From: an uncultured Lachnospiraceae bacterium | Lineage (GTDB): Bacteria; Bacillota; Clostridia; Lachnospirales; Lachnospiraceae | Assembly (NCBI GenBank): GCA_934338765.1 | Contig: CAKRHL010000145.1 | Span: 1 to 5,823, forward strand | Length of the DNA: 5,823 nucleotides | Direction of reading: 5' to 3' | Part shown: piece after piece, positions 1-5,823 of the stretch | How the letters are laid out: each line of letters starts with the position of its first letter | Position numbering within the stretch: the first letter of the stretch is position 1 | Made by a program: the position numbers and the translations under genes | Notes under the pieces: model-generated | The model's input: only the letters and a program-made list of their open reading frames with translations | The model's database searches: none | What the model was told of the DNA's origin: nothing

Positions 1-2
1 AA

Positions 3-1823
3 AATAAATCGGGATATCTTTTAAGTCCGAGAGAACATTGCAGTCTGGAGCATATAGGAGCACTTATGAAAATAGGCGTGGATTCCCTGAAGATCGAGGG
101 AAGGATGAAACGACCGGAGTATGTTGCTCTGGTGACAGCAATATACCGTAAATATGTGGATCTGTGTGCTTCCTTAGGAGAAGAGACATATCAGGATTAT
201 CTGAACAGCCACAGCTCAATGTGGCAGGAGGATATCAGAAAGCTGCAGGAGCTGTATAACCGTCAGGGATTTACTTCCGGATATATAGAGGGCAGAAGCG
301 GAGTTCCGTATGAGAAGAAACATGGAAAAGGGGATATGATCGCAGAGCTGCGTCCGAATCACGGAGGTGTCAGAGTGGGAAAAGTGACGGCTGTGGACAA
401 GCATATGGTGACATATCGTCTTGAGAGGGAGGTTCATCCGCAGGATGTGGTGGAGTTTCGGGATGCAAAGCTATCCCCTTCTTATGAATACACTCTGGGT
501 GAGACAAGAAAAGCCGGCGAGCTGGTAAAGGCACGTTATCTCAAGGGAAGCAGGATACGGACAGGGGATGCGGTATATCGGACAAAGGATGCTGTCCTTT
601 TGGAGGAGATACGTGAAAAATATCTAAGGGAAGATAAAAAGCTGCCTGTCAGCATGCATTATACGGGGATGGTGGATAAGCCAATGGAGCTGCGGGTGTC
701 GATGCTTCATGAAGGAAAGGAGATTTCCTGTACTTTGCAGGGCGCTGTTTGTCAAAGAGCAGAGAAAAGCCCGGCGGATCCGGAGGCAGTAAAACGTATA
801 TTGTGTCAGACGGGAGGCACTGATTTCCAATGCAGCAGCTGTGAGGTGGAGCTGCAGGGAGAGCTTTTTGTTCCGGTGGGAGTGGTCAAAAAATTACGGA
901 GAGAGGCTTTGGAGCTTCTGCTGGATAAGCTGGATCACAGACATGACCGGGCAGGATGCCATGAAGCACCTGCGGCAGAGACAGAAGTCCGTGGACCGTA
1001 TGAGAAGGACGACTGGGAAGAAAAAAAGATTGTATCCGTTATGTACCGGTGGCAGGCGGAAATGATATTGGAAAGGCAGGATGTGGATGCGCTTTATCTG
1101 CGGACTGAACAGATGTCGGATGAGGTGCTTCGAAAGCTTATTAAGACCGGTGCAGACAGGGGGATCAGGATGTATCTGATGATGCCTGCCGTATTTCGCA
1201 GAGCTGTTTATGAGGCAGAGCGAAAAAAGCTGGTACGGGGCGATAGTATTTACGATATGAAAGAGTTAAAGGGCTTTGTGATCCGTAACATGGAATCTTA
1301 TGTGTTTTTGACGAAGGAGGCGGGGATCGCCGCCGGACGGATCAGAACGGATGCAAACCTTTATGTTGCCAACAGCGAGGCATTGGATTGGTGGCGGTTC
1401 CGGGGAGTGGAGGGAGAAACGCTTCCGTTGGAGCTCACAGGGAAGGAATGTGCCATGATCCGGGATAAGAGAGGCCTTGAGGCGGTGGTCTACGGATATA
1501 TTCCGCTGATGGTGTCGGCTCAGTGTGTACATCGCCTGACCCGGGGCTGCGCCATGGAGTCTGGTGAGGGGGAGCAGCTTTTGCATATCAGGGATGAAAA
1601 GAAAAGGAAGTTTGCAGTTTTAAATGCGTGCAAATATTGTTATAATATCATTTACCATGAAACGCCGCTCTCCCTTGCGGAGGAGAAGAAGGAGTTATGG
1701 GAACAGGGGATACGCAGGTTCCGGTATGATTTTACGATCGAGAAACCGGCACAGATGAAGGAGATGCTGCAGAGAGGACTGCCGGAGGGACAAAAGGGAC
1801 ATTATTATCTTCCTGTGGAATAA
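3..1823 (+). CDS. U32-family protein (peptidase U32 / RlhA-like), 5'-truncated by the window edge
   Basis: This is the C-terminal part of a U32-family protein. The frame is open from base 3, and the codons before the ATG at 66 already read as family sequence (YLLSPREHC, then GVDSLKIEGRMKRPEYVA), so that ATG is internal and the true start lies upstream. About 606 codons are visible. In order they show the end of the first U32 domain (to about base 310), a beta-rich middle section (GVRVGKV near 365), a DUF3656-like stretch (GELFVPVGVVKKLRREALELL near 855-920), and a second U32-like half ending in four cysteines (codons at 1524, 1548, 1629 and 1638). Characterised relatives such as E. coli RlhA and TrhP hydroxylate rRNA or tRNA bases, and the related UbiU/UbiV bind Fe-S clusters. 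By analogy this is more likely an RNA-modification enzyme than a protease, but that is inference. It probably heads the transcription unit with the wall-synthesis genes downstream. The exact substrate cannot be told from the sequence. Confidence 0.88.
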   Translation, partial: NKSGYLLSPREHCSLEHIGALMKIGVDSLKIEGRMKRPEYVALVTAIYRKYVDLCASLGEETYQDYLNSHSSMWQEDIRKLQELYNRQGFTSGYIEGRSGVPYEKKHGKGDMIAELRPNHGGVRVGKVTAVDKHMVTYRLEREVHPQDVVEFRDAKLSPSYEYTLGETRKAGELVKARYLKGSRIRTGDAVYRTKDAVLLEEIREKYLREDKKLPVSMHYTGMVDKPMELRVSMLHEGKEISCTLQGAVCQRAEKSPADPEAVKRILCQTGGTDFQCSSCEVELQGELFVPVGVVKKLRREALELLLDKLDHRHDRAGCHEAPAAETEVRGPYEKDDWEEKKIVSVMYRWQAEMILERQDVDALYLRTEQMSDEVLRKLIKTGADRGIRMYLMMPAVFRRAVYEAERKKLVRGDSIYDMKELKGFVIRNMESYVFLTKEAGIAAGRIRTDANLYVANSEALDWWRFRGVEGETLPLELTGKECAMIRDKRGLEAVVYGYIPLMVSAQCVHRLTRGCAMESGEGEQLLHIRDEKKRKFAVLNACKYCYNIIYHETPLSLAEEKKELWEQGIRRFRYDFTIEKPAQMKEMLQRGLPEGQKGHYYLPVE

Positions 1824-1861
1824 TGTGACTAGAGCTTTTAGAACAGAAAGGTTTCAGAGAT

Positions 1862-3358
1862 ATGGATAAACAGGGTGCAGCAGAGAAACTGCAGCAGCTG
1901 CTGGGAAATGTCAATGCAGTAGGAGTAGCTCATTCCGTTGTGGTGGAGCTGTCAAAATATATTATTATCTTTCTTTTTGCCTTGTATACATGGCATTGCT
2001 TTACCGTTTTTATCGGAAGGGATAAGGAACGTAAAGAAAGAGTATATCAGCATCAGATAAAACTTATATTTACAATACATTTTATATGCTCTCTGGTGTT
2101 GTTTCTCAATAGTCTGAATATACAGATGGTATTATTATATGTGCTGCAGGTGGTATTATTTTTATTTGTCAGTAAATCATATCCCTTTGTGTACGAGGGT
2201 ATGTCAAGGGTTGTGCTCAATAATATGATCATGCTTCTGATGACAGGTATGGTAATGATCGAACGGCTGGATATTGCAAGTGCAGTACGGCAGATGATCT
2301 TTGCGGCGGCAATCTGTGTGCTGGGACTTTTCATTCCTTACATTATAGAAAAGTTTTCTTATTTTGATATTTTTGGCTGGTTTTATGCCATTGCGGGTCT
2401 GTTGTTTCTGGCACTTGTCTTTGTGATCGGAGAGGAGCATTACGGAGCGAAGAACTGGATTTCTATAGGAAGTTTTGCGCTGCAGCCGTCCGAATTTGTA
2501 AAGATCATATATGTTTTTTTTGCGGCAGCATTTCTGACGAGGGCTGAAAAGTTTAAAGACATTGTGCTGGTAACGGTTGTGGCAGCGGCGCATGTTCTGA
2601 TCCTGGTGCTGGAGAGAGATCTGGGAGCAGCGCTGATCTATTTTATTACGTATCTGGTGATCCTCTATGTTTCTACAGAAAGGCTGATCTATCTGCTGTC
2701 CGGTCTGTTGTGTGGGTCGGGAGCGGCTGTGGCTGCATATCACCTCTTCACACATGTGCAGAATCGTGTGATCGCATGGAGAGATCCGTGGAGTACCATT
2801 GATGCCCAGGGATATCAGGTGGCTCGTTCTTTGTTTGCACTGGGAACCGGCGGCTGGTTTGGTATGGGCTTAGGAGAGGGGATGCCGGGCACGATACCGG
2901 TTGCCTCCAGTGATTTTATATTTTCTGCCATCGGAGAGGAGCTTGGAGTATTTTTTGCCATCTGTGTGATCCTGGTCGAGATCAGCTGCTTTATTATGTT
3001 TGTCAATATCGCCTTAAAGATGACGAGACGTTTTTATAAACTGACGGCACTGGGGCTGGCGGTGGAGTTCATTTTTCAGGTGTTTCTGACGGTGGGGGGA
3101 GCTATTAAATTTATCCCATCCACAGGGGTTACACTGCCATTAGTCAGCTACGGAGGCAGTTCGGTGATCAGTACCGTGGTTTTATTCAGTATCATCCAGG
3201 GGATGTATGTATTAAACAGAGAGGAGGCTGAGGACAGTGAGGACAAGAGACGCAGAGGAAGACGGCCGCAGGAGGAAGAAGAAGCAGAGCTTACGCAGCA
3301 AAAAAATATCCGCCGGACAGCGGAGAGACGGCGCAAACGCCCGGCTGGAGAGAGATAG
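1862..3358 (+). CDS. SEDS-family peptidoglycan glycosyltransferase (FtsW/RodA/SpoVE type)
   Basis: This is a polytopic membrane protein of 498 residues that should polymerise lipid II into glycan strands on the outer face of the membrane, together with a class B PBP. Family motifs are clear: GAKNWISIGSFALQPSEF (195-212), DLGAA (253-257), DPW and GYQVARS in the large extracellular loop (308-323), SSDFIFSAIGEELG (349-362) and TGVTLPLVSYGGSS (421-434). Asp351 in the SSDFIF motif is, by my recollection of the family, the position of the catalytic aspartate of FtsW/RodA. I count about 13 hydrophobic segments; the QPSE motif comes after six instead of the usual three, so the N-terminus is extended. 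A charged tail (about 453-498) follows the last helix. The ATG at 1862 is preceded by AGAAAGG at 1845-1851, a fair ribosome binding site. The length and the PBP partner recall actinobacterial RodA-PbpA, so elongation versus division cannot be decided here. Confidence 0.95.
   Translation: MDKQGAAEKLQQLLGNVNAVGVAHSVVVELSKYIIIFLFALYTWHCFTVFIGRDKERKERVYQHQIKLIFTIHFICSLVLFLNSLNIQMVLLYVLQVVLFLFVSKSYPFVYEGMSRVVLNNMIMLLMTGMVMIERLDIASAVRQMIFAAAICVLGLFIPYIIEKFSYFDIFGWFYAIAGLLFLALVFVIGEEHYGAKNWISIGSFALQPSEFVKIIYVFFAAAFLTRAEKFKDIVLVTVVAAAHVLILVLERDLGAALIYFITYLVILYVSTERLIYLLSGLLCGSGAAVAAYHLFTHVQNRVIAWRDPWSTIDAQGYQVARSLFALGTGGWFGMGLGEGMPGTIPVASSDFIFSAIGEELGVFFAICVILVEISCFIMFVNIALKMTRRFYKLTALGLAVEFIFQVFLTVGGAIKFIPSTGVTLPLVSYGGSSVISTVVLFSIIQGMYVLNREEAEDSEDKRRRGRRPQEEEEAELTQQKNIRRTAERRRKRPAGER
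3221..3239 (+). promoter_or_regulatory. Ribosome binding site deciding the PBP GTG start
   Basis: GAGGAGG at 3221-3227 is followed by nine bases and GTG at 3237. It lies wholly inside the SEDS reading frame, where it encodes part of a Glu-rich run (EEAE), so the match could be a by-product of that composition. It is nevertheless the best Shine-Dalgarno near any possible PBP start, and the frame has no ATG between it and the membrane helix. Confidence 0.55.
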
Positions 3359-4763
3359 AAAACGGGGAAATCGTCAGGTGATCGCCGTGGCCTACTGTGT
3401 TGTTCTTGTATTTCTTGGTATGATCGGTTATCTGGTGCGATTCATGGTATGTGACAGCAGTGAGGTTATTAATAATCCTGCCAATAAACGTCAGGAGCTT
3501 CTGGCGGAGCGGGTAGTCCGTGGAGATATTGTTTCCTCCGACGGAAAGGTTCTTGCAACCACAGAAACAGATAAGGATGGAAAGGAAACAAGAGTATATC
3601 CCTATAAAAATGAGTTCTGTCATGTCGTGGGGCGTGTCTGGAACAGCAAGACGGGAATCGAGAGAGAGCAGAGCTTTCCGCTTCTGACTTCCCATGTCAA
3701 TCCCTTTAAACAGCTGGCCAATCAGCTGCAGGGACAGAAGAATCAGGGCGATATCGTAGTTTCGACTCTGAACGCCAGACTGCAGCAGGTTGCCTATGAA
3801 GCACTGGGAAATCAAAAGGGAGCGGTGGTTGCCATAGAGCCGGCTACTGGAAAAATTCTGGCAATGGTGTCAAAACCGGATTATGATCCCAACACTGTGC
3901 GGCAGCAGTGGGATGATCTGGTAGAGGATTCTCAGGGAGATTCTGCACTGCTTAACCGTGCAACACAGGGATTGTATCCTCCGGGATCCACCTTTAAGAT
4001 CCTCACGGCTCTTGAGTACATGAGAGAGAATCCCTCCTATTCAAAATATCAGTATAACTGTCAGGGAAGTGACAATTTTGGAGGAAATGTGATCCGCTGT
4101 TACAACGGAGAACGTCATGGAACCGTGGATCTAAAAAGCTCGCTGGCGCATTCCTGCAATGGTTCCTTTGCCCATATCGGAGTGGGTCTGAACCGTACTT
4201 CATACCGGAAGCTGTGTGAGAGCTTTGGCTTTAATCAGTCTGTGGGAGGCTCCTTTGCCAGCAGCAAAAGCCGGTTTGTGTTAAGTAAGAAATCAGATGT
4301 TGCGGAGGTGGCGCAGACGGCGATCGGTCAGGGAAAGACAACGATCACGCCCCTTCAGAATGCATTGATCAGTGCGGCGATCGCCAATGATGGTGTACAG
4401 ATGACACCGTATCTGGTGGACCGGATCGAAAGCGTGGATGGAACTATTGTCAAAAAATATGAGCCGGAGGTCAGACGAAAAGTACTTTCCAAAAAACGCT
4501 CCAATCAGATTACAGGGATGATGCGTTCTGTGGTTTCCGACGGAACGGCCGGCTCCCTGAAAAATCTGTCCTATCCGGTGGCCGGTAAGACAGGAACAGC
4601 AGAATTTGATGCCCAGGGAACCTCCCATGCGTGGTTTGTGGGGTTTGCCCCGGCTGCCGCACCGGAGATCGCCGTCAGTGTGATCGTAGAGGGTGCAGGA
4701 ACCGGAAGCCAGTATGCAGTTCCCATTGCTTCCCGGTTGTTTGAAGAATATCTTGGAAATTGA
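3237..4763 (+). CDS. Class B penicillin-binding protein (transpeptidase, PBP2/PbpA type)
   Basis: This D,D-transpeptidase cross-links peptidoglycan and is the expected partner of the SEDS polymerase encoded just upstream. In the 508-residue reading there is a very basic cytoplasmic tail (1-47), one membrane anchor (about 48-70), the N-terminal PBP motif RGDIVSSDGKVLA (95-107), then the transpeptidase domain. The catalytic triad of motifs is intact: STFK (251-254, nucleophile Ser251), SCN (306-308) and KTGTAE (451-456). There are no PASTA repeats, which argues against SpoVD. The length of about 500 residues is short for class B and fits PbpA-like proteins. The GTG at 3237 is chosen because AGGAGG lies nine bases upstream and because it supplies positive charge before the anchor. 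It overlaps the SEDS gene by 122 bases. A GTG at 3378, after GGGGA at 3364-3368, would give 461 residues with no overlap, but would start directly at the membrane helix. The function is secure; the start is not. Confidence 0.93.
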   Translation: MRTRDAEEDGRRRKKKQSLRSKKISAGQRRDGANARLERDRKRGNRQVIAVAYCVVLVFLGMIGYLVRFMVCDSSEVINNPANKRQELLAERVVRGDIVSSDGKVLATTETDKDGKETRVYPYKNEFCHVVGRVWNSKTGIEREQSFPLLTSHVNPFKQLANQLQGQKNQGDIVVSTLNARLQQVAYEALGNQKGAVVAIEPATGKILAMVSKPDYDPNTVRQQWDDLVEDSQGDSALLNRATQGLYPPGSTFKILTALEYMRENPSYSKYQYNCQGSDNFGGNVIRCYNGERHGTVDLKSSLAHSCNGSFAHIGVGLNRTSYRKLCESFGFNQSVGGSFASSKSRFVLSKKSDVAEVAQTAIGQGKTTITPLQNALISAAIANDGVQMTPYLVDRIESVDGTIVKKYEPEVRRKVLSKKRSNQITGMMRSVVSDGTAGSLKNLSYPVAGKTGTAEFDAQGTSHAWFVGFAPAAAPEIAVSVIVEGAGTGSQYAVPIASRLFEEYLGN

Positions 4764-4766
4764 TTG

Positions 4767-4824
4767 CTAAATTTCATTGCATTAAATAACAAAAAAGGGT
4801 ATACTTAAATTTAGTAAATGAAAT
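4767..4824 (+). repeat. Inverted repeats flanking the Nudix-cheY promoter
   Basis: CTAAATTT (4767-4774) is the exact reverse complement of AAATTTAG (4807-4814). The partly overlapping ATTTCATT (4771-4778) is the exact reverse complement of AATGAAAT (4817-4824). The arms bracket the -35/-10 elements and cover the likely transcription start. They could be an operator or a DNA cruciform, but the region is AT-rich and 8-base matches could arise by chance. Confidence 0.35.
4777..4805 (+). promoter_or_regulatory. Sigma-A type promoter for the Nudix-cheY unit
   Basis: TTGCAT (4777-4782) and TATACT (4800-4805) are separated by exactly 17 bases, a near-consensus housekeeping promoter. Transcription should begin near 4811-4813, giving a leader of about 40 bases before the Nudix ATG. 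It sits directly behind the PBP stop in the AT-rich gap. I see no terminator between the PBP gene and this promoter, so read-through from the wall-synthesis unit is possible. Confidence 0.75.
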
Positions 4825-4838
4825 GCACGTATGCCACC

Positions 4839-4845
4839 AGGAGGG
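4839..4845 (+). promoter_or_regulatory. Ribosome binding site deciding the Nudix start
   Basis: AGGAGGG ends six bases before ATG 4852. This near-perfect site favours the 139-residue form over the 146-residue form starting at 4831, whose extra residues (MPPGGIA) would simply be a translation of the site itself. Confidence 0.8.
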
Positions 4846-4851
4846 ATTGCA

Positions 4852-5271
4852 ATGATTGAGGCAACAAGTTGTGGCGGTGTGGTGATCTTTCGAGGAAAGA
4901 TCCTGCTATTGTACAAAAACTACAAAAATAGGTATGAGGGATGGGTGCTTCCTAAGGGTACTGTGGAGGAAGGCGAGGAGTATAAACAGACCGCTTTGCG
5001 GGAAGTCAAAGAAGAAACGGACGCAGATGCCAGTATTATCAAGTATGTGGGAAAGAGCCAGTATACTTTTAATACACAGGAGGATACGGTCGTAAAGGAT
5101 GTACACTGGTATTTGATGATGGGCGAAAGCTATCACAGCAAGCCACAGCGCGAGGAATTTTTCGTGGATTCCGGATTTTATAAATATCACGAAGCTGTTC
5201 ATTTGTTAAAGTTTGCAAATGAAAAGCAGATTCTGTTGATCATATTAGAGATATCCAGAGAAATTAGATAA
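4852..5271 (+). CDS. Nudix hydrolase (MutT / Ap4A-hydrolase-like)
   Basis: This is a small cytoplasmic hydrolase of 139 residues, expected to cleave a nucleoside diphosphate linked to another moiety using Mg2+. The Nudix box runs from Gly36 to Ala58, with Glu42 and the R50-E-V-K-E-E55 core in the right spacing (G-x5-E-x7-REUxEE). The consensus glycine after it is replaced by Asp57. The preceding WVLPKGTVEEGE resembles the WxxPKGxxExGE stretch of diadenosine-tetraphosphate hydrolases and MutT-like proteins; the true substrate is unknown. I place the start at ATG 4852 because a strong AGGAGGG (4839-4845) lies six bases upstream. An in-frame ATG at 4831 would put that Shine-Dalgarno inside the gene and has no site of its own. 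The gene follows a good promoter and is separated by only 13 bases from cheY, so the two are probably cotranscribed. Confidence 0.92.
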   Translation: MIEATSCGGVVIFRGKILLLYKNYKNRYEGWVLPKGTVEEGEEYKQTALREVKEETDADASIIKYVGKSQYTFNTQEDTVVKDVHWYLMMGESYHSKPQREEFFVDSGFYKYHEAVHLLKFANEKQILLIILEISREIR

Positions 5272-5284
5272 GGGAGAAAAAAGT

Positions 5285-5647
5285 ATGGGCAATAATATTT
5301 TAATCGTAGATGATGCTGCATTCATGAGAATGATGGTAAAAGATATTTTAACAAAGGGTGGTTACAATGTTGTTGGCGAAGCTGAGAATGGTGTCGTTGC
5401 CGTTCAGAAGTATGCAGAGTTGAAGCCGGATCTTGTAACACTTGATATTACCATGCCGGAGATGGATGGTATTCAGGCATTAAAGAAGATCAAAGAGGTC
5501 GATGCCGGAGCTAACGTGATCATGTGTTCCGCAATGGGACAGCAGGCTATGGTTATTGAGGCGATTCAGAATGGAGCAAAGGATTTTATTGTAAAGCCGT
5601 TTCAGGCGGATCGTGTATTAGAAGCTGTGAAAAAAGTTATTGGATAG
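5285..5647 (+). CDS. cheY: CheY-like single-domain response regulator
   Basis: This 120-residue cytoplasmic receiver domain has no output domain. The active site is complete: acidic pair Asp9-Asp10, phospho-acceptor Asp54 in TLDITMPEMDG, Ser82 at the Thr/Ser switch position and Lys104 in the VKPF motif. The stretches ILIVDDAAFMRMM, MCSAMGQQ and DFIVKPFQADRVLEA match, from memory, Bacillus subtilis CheY very closely, so the likely job is carrying the phosphoryl signal from CheA to the flagellar switch. Single-domain regulators of other pathways can look similar. An AAGGGAG site (5270-5276) overlapping the Nudix stop lies eight bases before the ATG. No flagellar or other che gene is in the window, so this copy lies at least outside the immediate body of such a cluster. 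It ends 13 bases before a strong terminator and probably shares the Nudix promoter. Confidence 0.93.
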   Translation: MGNNILIVDDAAFMRMMVKDILTKGGYNVVGEAENGVVAVQKYAELKPDLVTLDITMPEMDGIQALKKIKEVDAGANVIMCSAMGQQAMVIEAIQNGAKDFIVKPFQADRVLEAVKKVIG

Positions 5648-5660
5648 TACATAATGAATT

Positions 5661-5698
5661 AAAAAGGGGATGCTGGTTTTCCGGACATCTCCTTTTTT
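5661..5698 (+). terminator. Rho-independent terminator after cheY
   Basis: AAAAAGGGGATG (5661-5672) pairs with CATCTCCTTTTT (5686-5697) through a 12-pair stem with one G-U wobble. It is extended inward by CTGG/CCGG (one wobble) around a TTTT loop with one bulged A. A run of six T (5693-5698) forms the 3' side. The A-rich 5' arm means it could also stop transcription from the other strand. It ends the Nudix-cheY unit. Confidence 0.92.
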
Positions 5699-5718
5699 GT
5701 ATAAAATGCAGAAACACA

Positions 5719-5747
5719 TTGACAAAACAGGCAAAAAATGATAATAT
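5719..5747 (+). promoter_or_regulatory. Strong sigma-A promoter with extended -10, for tRNA-Leu
   Basis: A consensus TTGACA (5719-5724) and TAATAT (5742-5747) are spaced by 17 bases, with TG one base before the -10 (5739-5740), giving an extended -10. The predicted start near 5754 leaves a 5' leader of about 16 bases before the tRNA. It lies just after the cheY terminator, so the tRNA is transcribed independently. Confidence 0.85.
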
Positions 5748-5769
5748 TTCATTTGTTGCGACATGCAGC

Positions 5770-5823
5770 GCCGGTGTGGCGGAATTGGCAGACGCACATG
5801 ACTCAAAATCATGCGGGTAACAC
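5770..5823 (+). tRNA. tRNA-Leu, anticodon CAA, 3'-truncated by the window edge
   Basis: The 5' acceptor strand GCCGGTG (5770-5776) is followed by T8 and a D-arm of the leucine type (GGCGG with ATTGGCAGAC). The anticodon stem is perfect: CATGA (5797-5801) pairs with TCATG (5809-5813) around the loop CTCAAAA. The anticodon CAA is at 5804-5806 and reads UUG leucine codons. The following CGGGTAACAC is the start of a long class II variable arm, as expected for leucine. The rest of the variable arm, the T arm and the 3' acceptor strand lie beyond the window, so CCA encoding cannot be judged. Confidence 0.95.

Noticed and set aside
66..68. ATG at 66 as the start of the U32 gene
   Set aside because: The same frame is open back to base 3 and encodes conserved family residues (YLLSPREHC...EHIGAL) before this ATG, and no convincing ribosome site sets it apart; the gene is cut by the window edge.
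1824..1861. Weak CTAG/TTTTAG pairing in the gap between the U32 and SEDS genes as a terminator
   Set aside because: The stem is too short and AT-rich and no T run follows; the genes look cotranscribed.
2514..2521. Run of eight T in the SEDS gene as a phase-variation tract
   Set aside because: It encodes Phe-Phe within a normal membrane helix in an AT-rich stretch; nothing else suggests switching.
2204..2755. Long minus-strand open frame (183 codons) opposite the SEDS gene
   Set aside because: It is antisense to a clearly conserved coding region, has no recognisable protein features, and is a compositional shadow; the same holds for the other minus-strand frames in the window.
4831..4851. 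Upstream ATG 4831 as the Nudix start
   Set aside because: It would bury the strong AGGAGGG site in the coding region, and there is no Shine-Dalgarno in front of 4831.
4818..4859. Two tiny out-of-frame upstream ORFs (ATG 4818 to TGA 4859, and ATG 4823 to TGA 4855) overlapping the Nudix start, as a possible leader peptide
   Set aside because: Neither has a ribosome binding site, and codon content is arbitrary; chance ATGs in an AT-rich leader are enough to explain them.
5203..5260. A separate promoter for cheY inside the end of the Nudix gene
   Set aside because: TTGTTA, TTGCAA and TTGATC can be found, but none has a recognisable -10 at 16-18 bases.

Overview
The window looks like a chromosomal segment of a Gram-positive, low-to-mid GC member of the Clostridia, most likely a motile Lachnospiraceae-type bacterium. 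This rests on purine-rich Shine-Dalgarno sequences, sigma-A type promoters, the pairing of a SEDS protein with a short class B penicillin-binding protein, and a CheY of the Bacillus/Clostridium kind. The assignment is by recognition of protein families from memory; no database search was run.

All genes lie on the + strand. Positions 1-1823 hold the 3' part of a large U32-family ('peptidase U32') gene whose start lies upstream of the window. After a 38-base gap comes a SEDS-family (FtsW/RodA/SpoVE) polytopic membrane protein (1862-3358). Its end overlaps, in another frame, the start of a class B penicillin-binding protein (3237-4763). These three genes look like one transcription unit, and the last two form a natural enzyme pair: a SEDS glycan polymerase plus its cognate transpeptidase.

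A short AT-rich gap (4764-4851) carries a strong sigma-A-type promoter embedded in inverted repeats. The promoter drives a small Nudix hydrolase (4852-5271) and, 13 bases after it, a single-domain response regulator very close to CheY (5285-5647). A rho-independent terminator (5661-5698) closes this unit. A separate extended -10 promoter (5719-5747) then drives a tRNA-Leu(CAA) gene that runs off the right edge.

The gene content is largely housekeeping: RNA modification, wall synthesis, nucleotide clean-up, chemotaxis signalling and a tRNA. I see no mobile element, CRISPR array or defence system, and no convincing undescribed system. The points most worth a second look are the 122-base out-of-frame overlap between the SEDS and PBP genes, with a 7-A run inside it, the N-terminally extended SEDS protein, and the Nudix-cheY pairing under an inverted-repeat promoter. 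No stretch of more than 300 bases lacks a gene.
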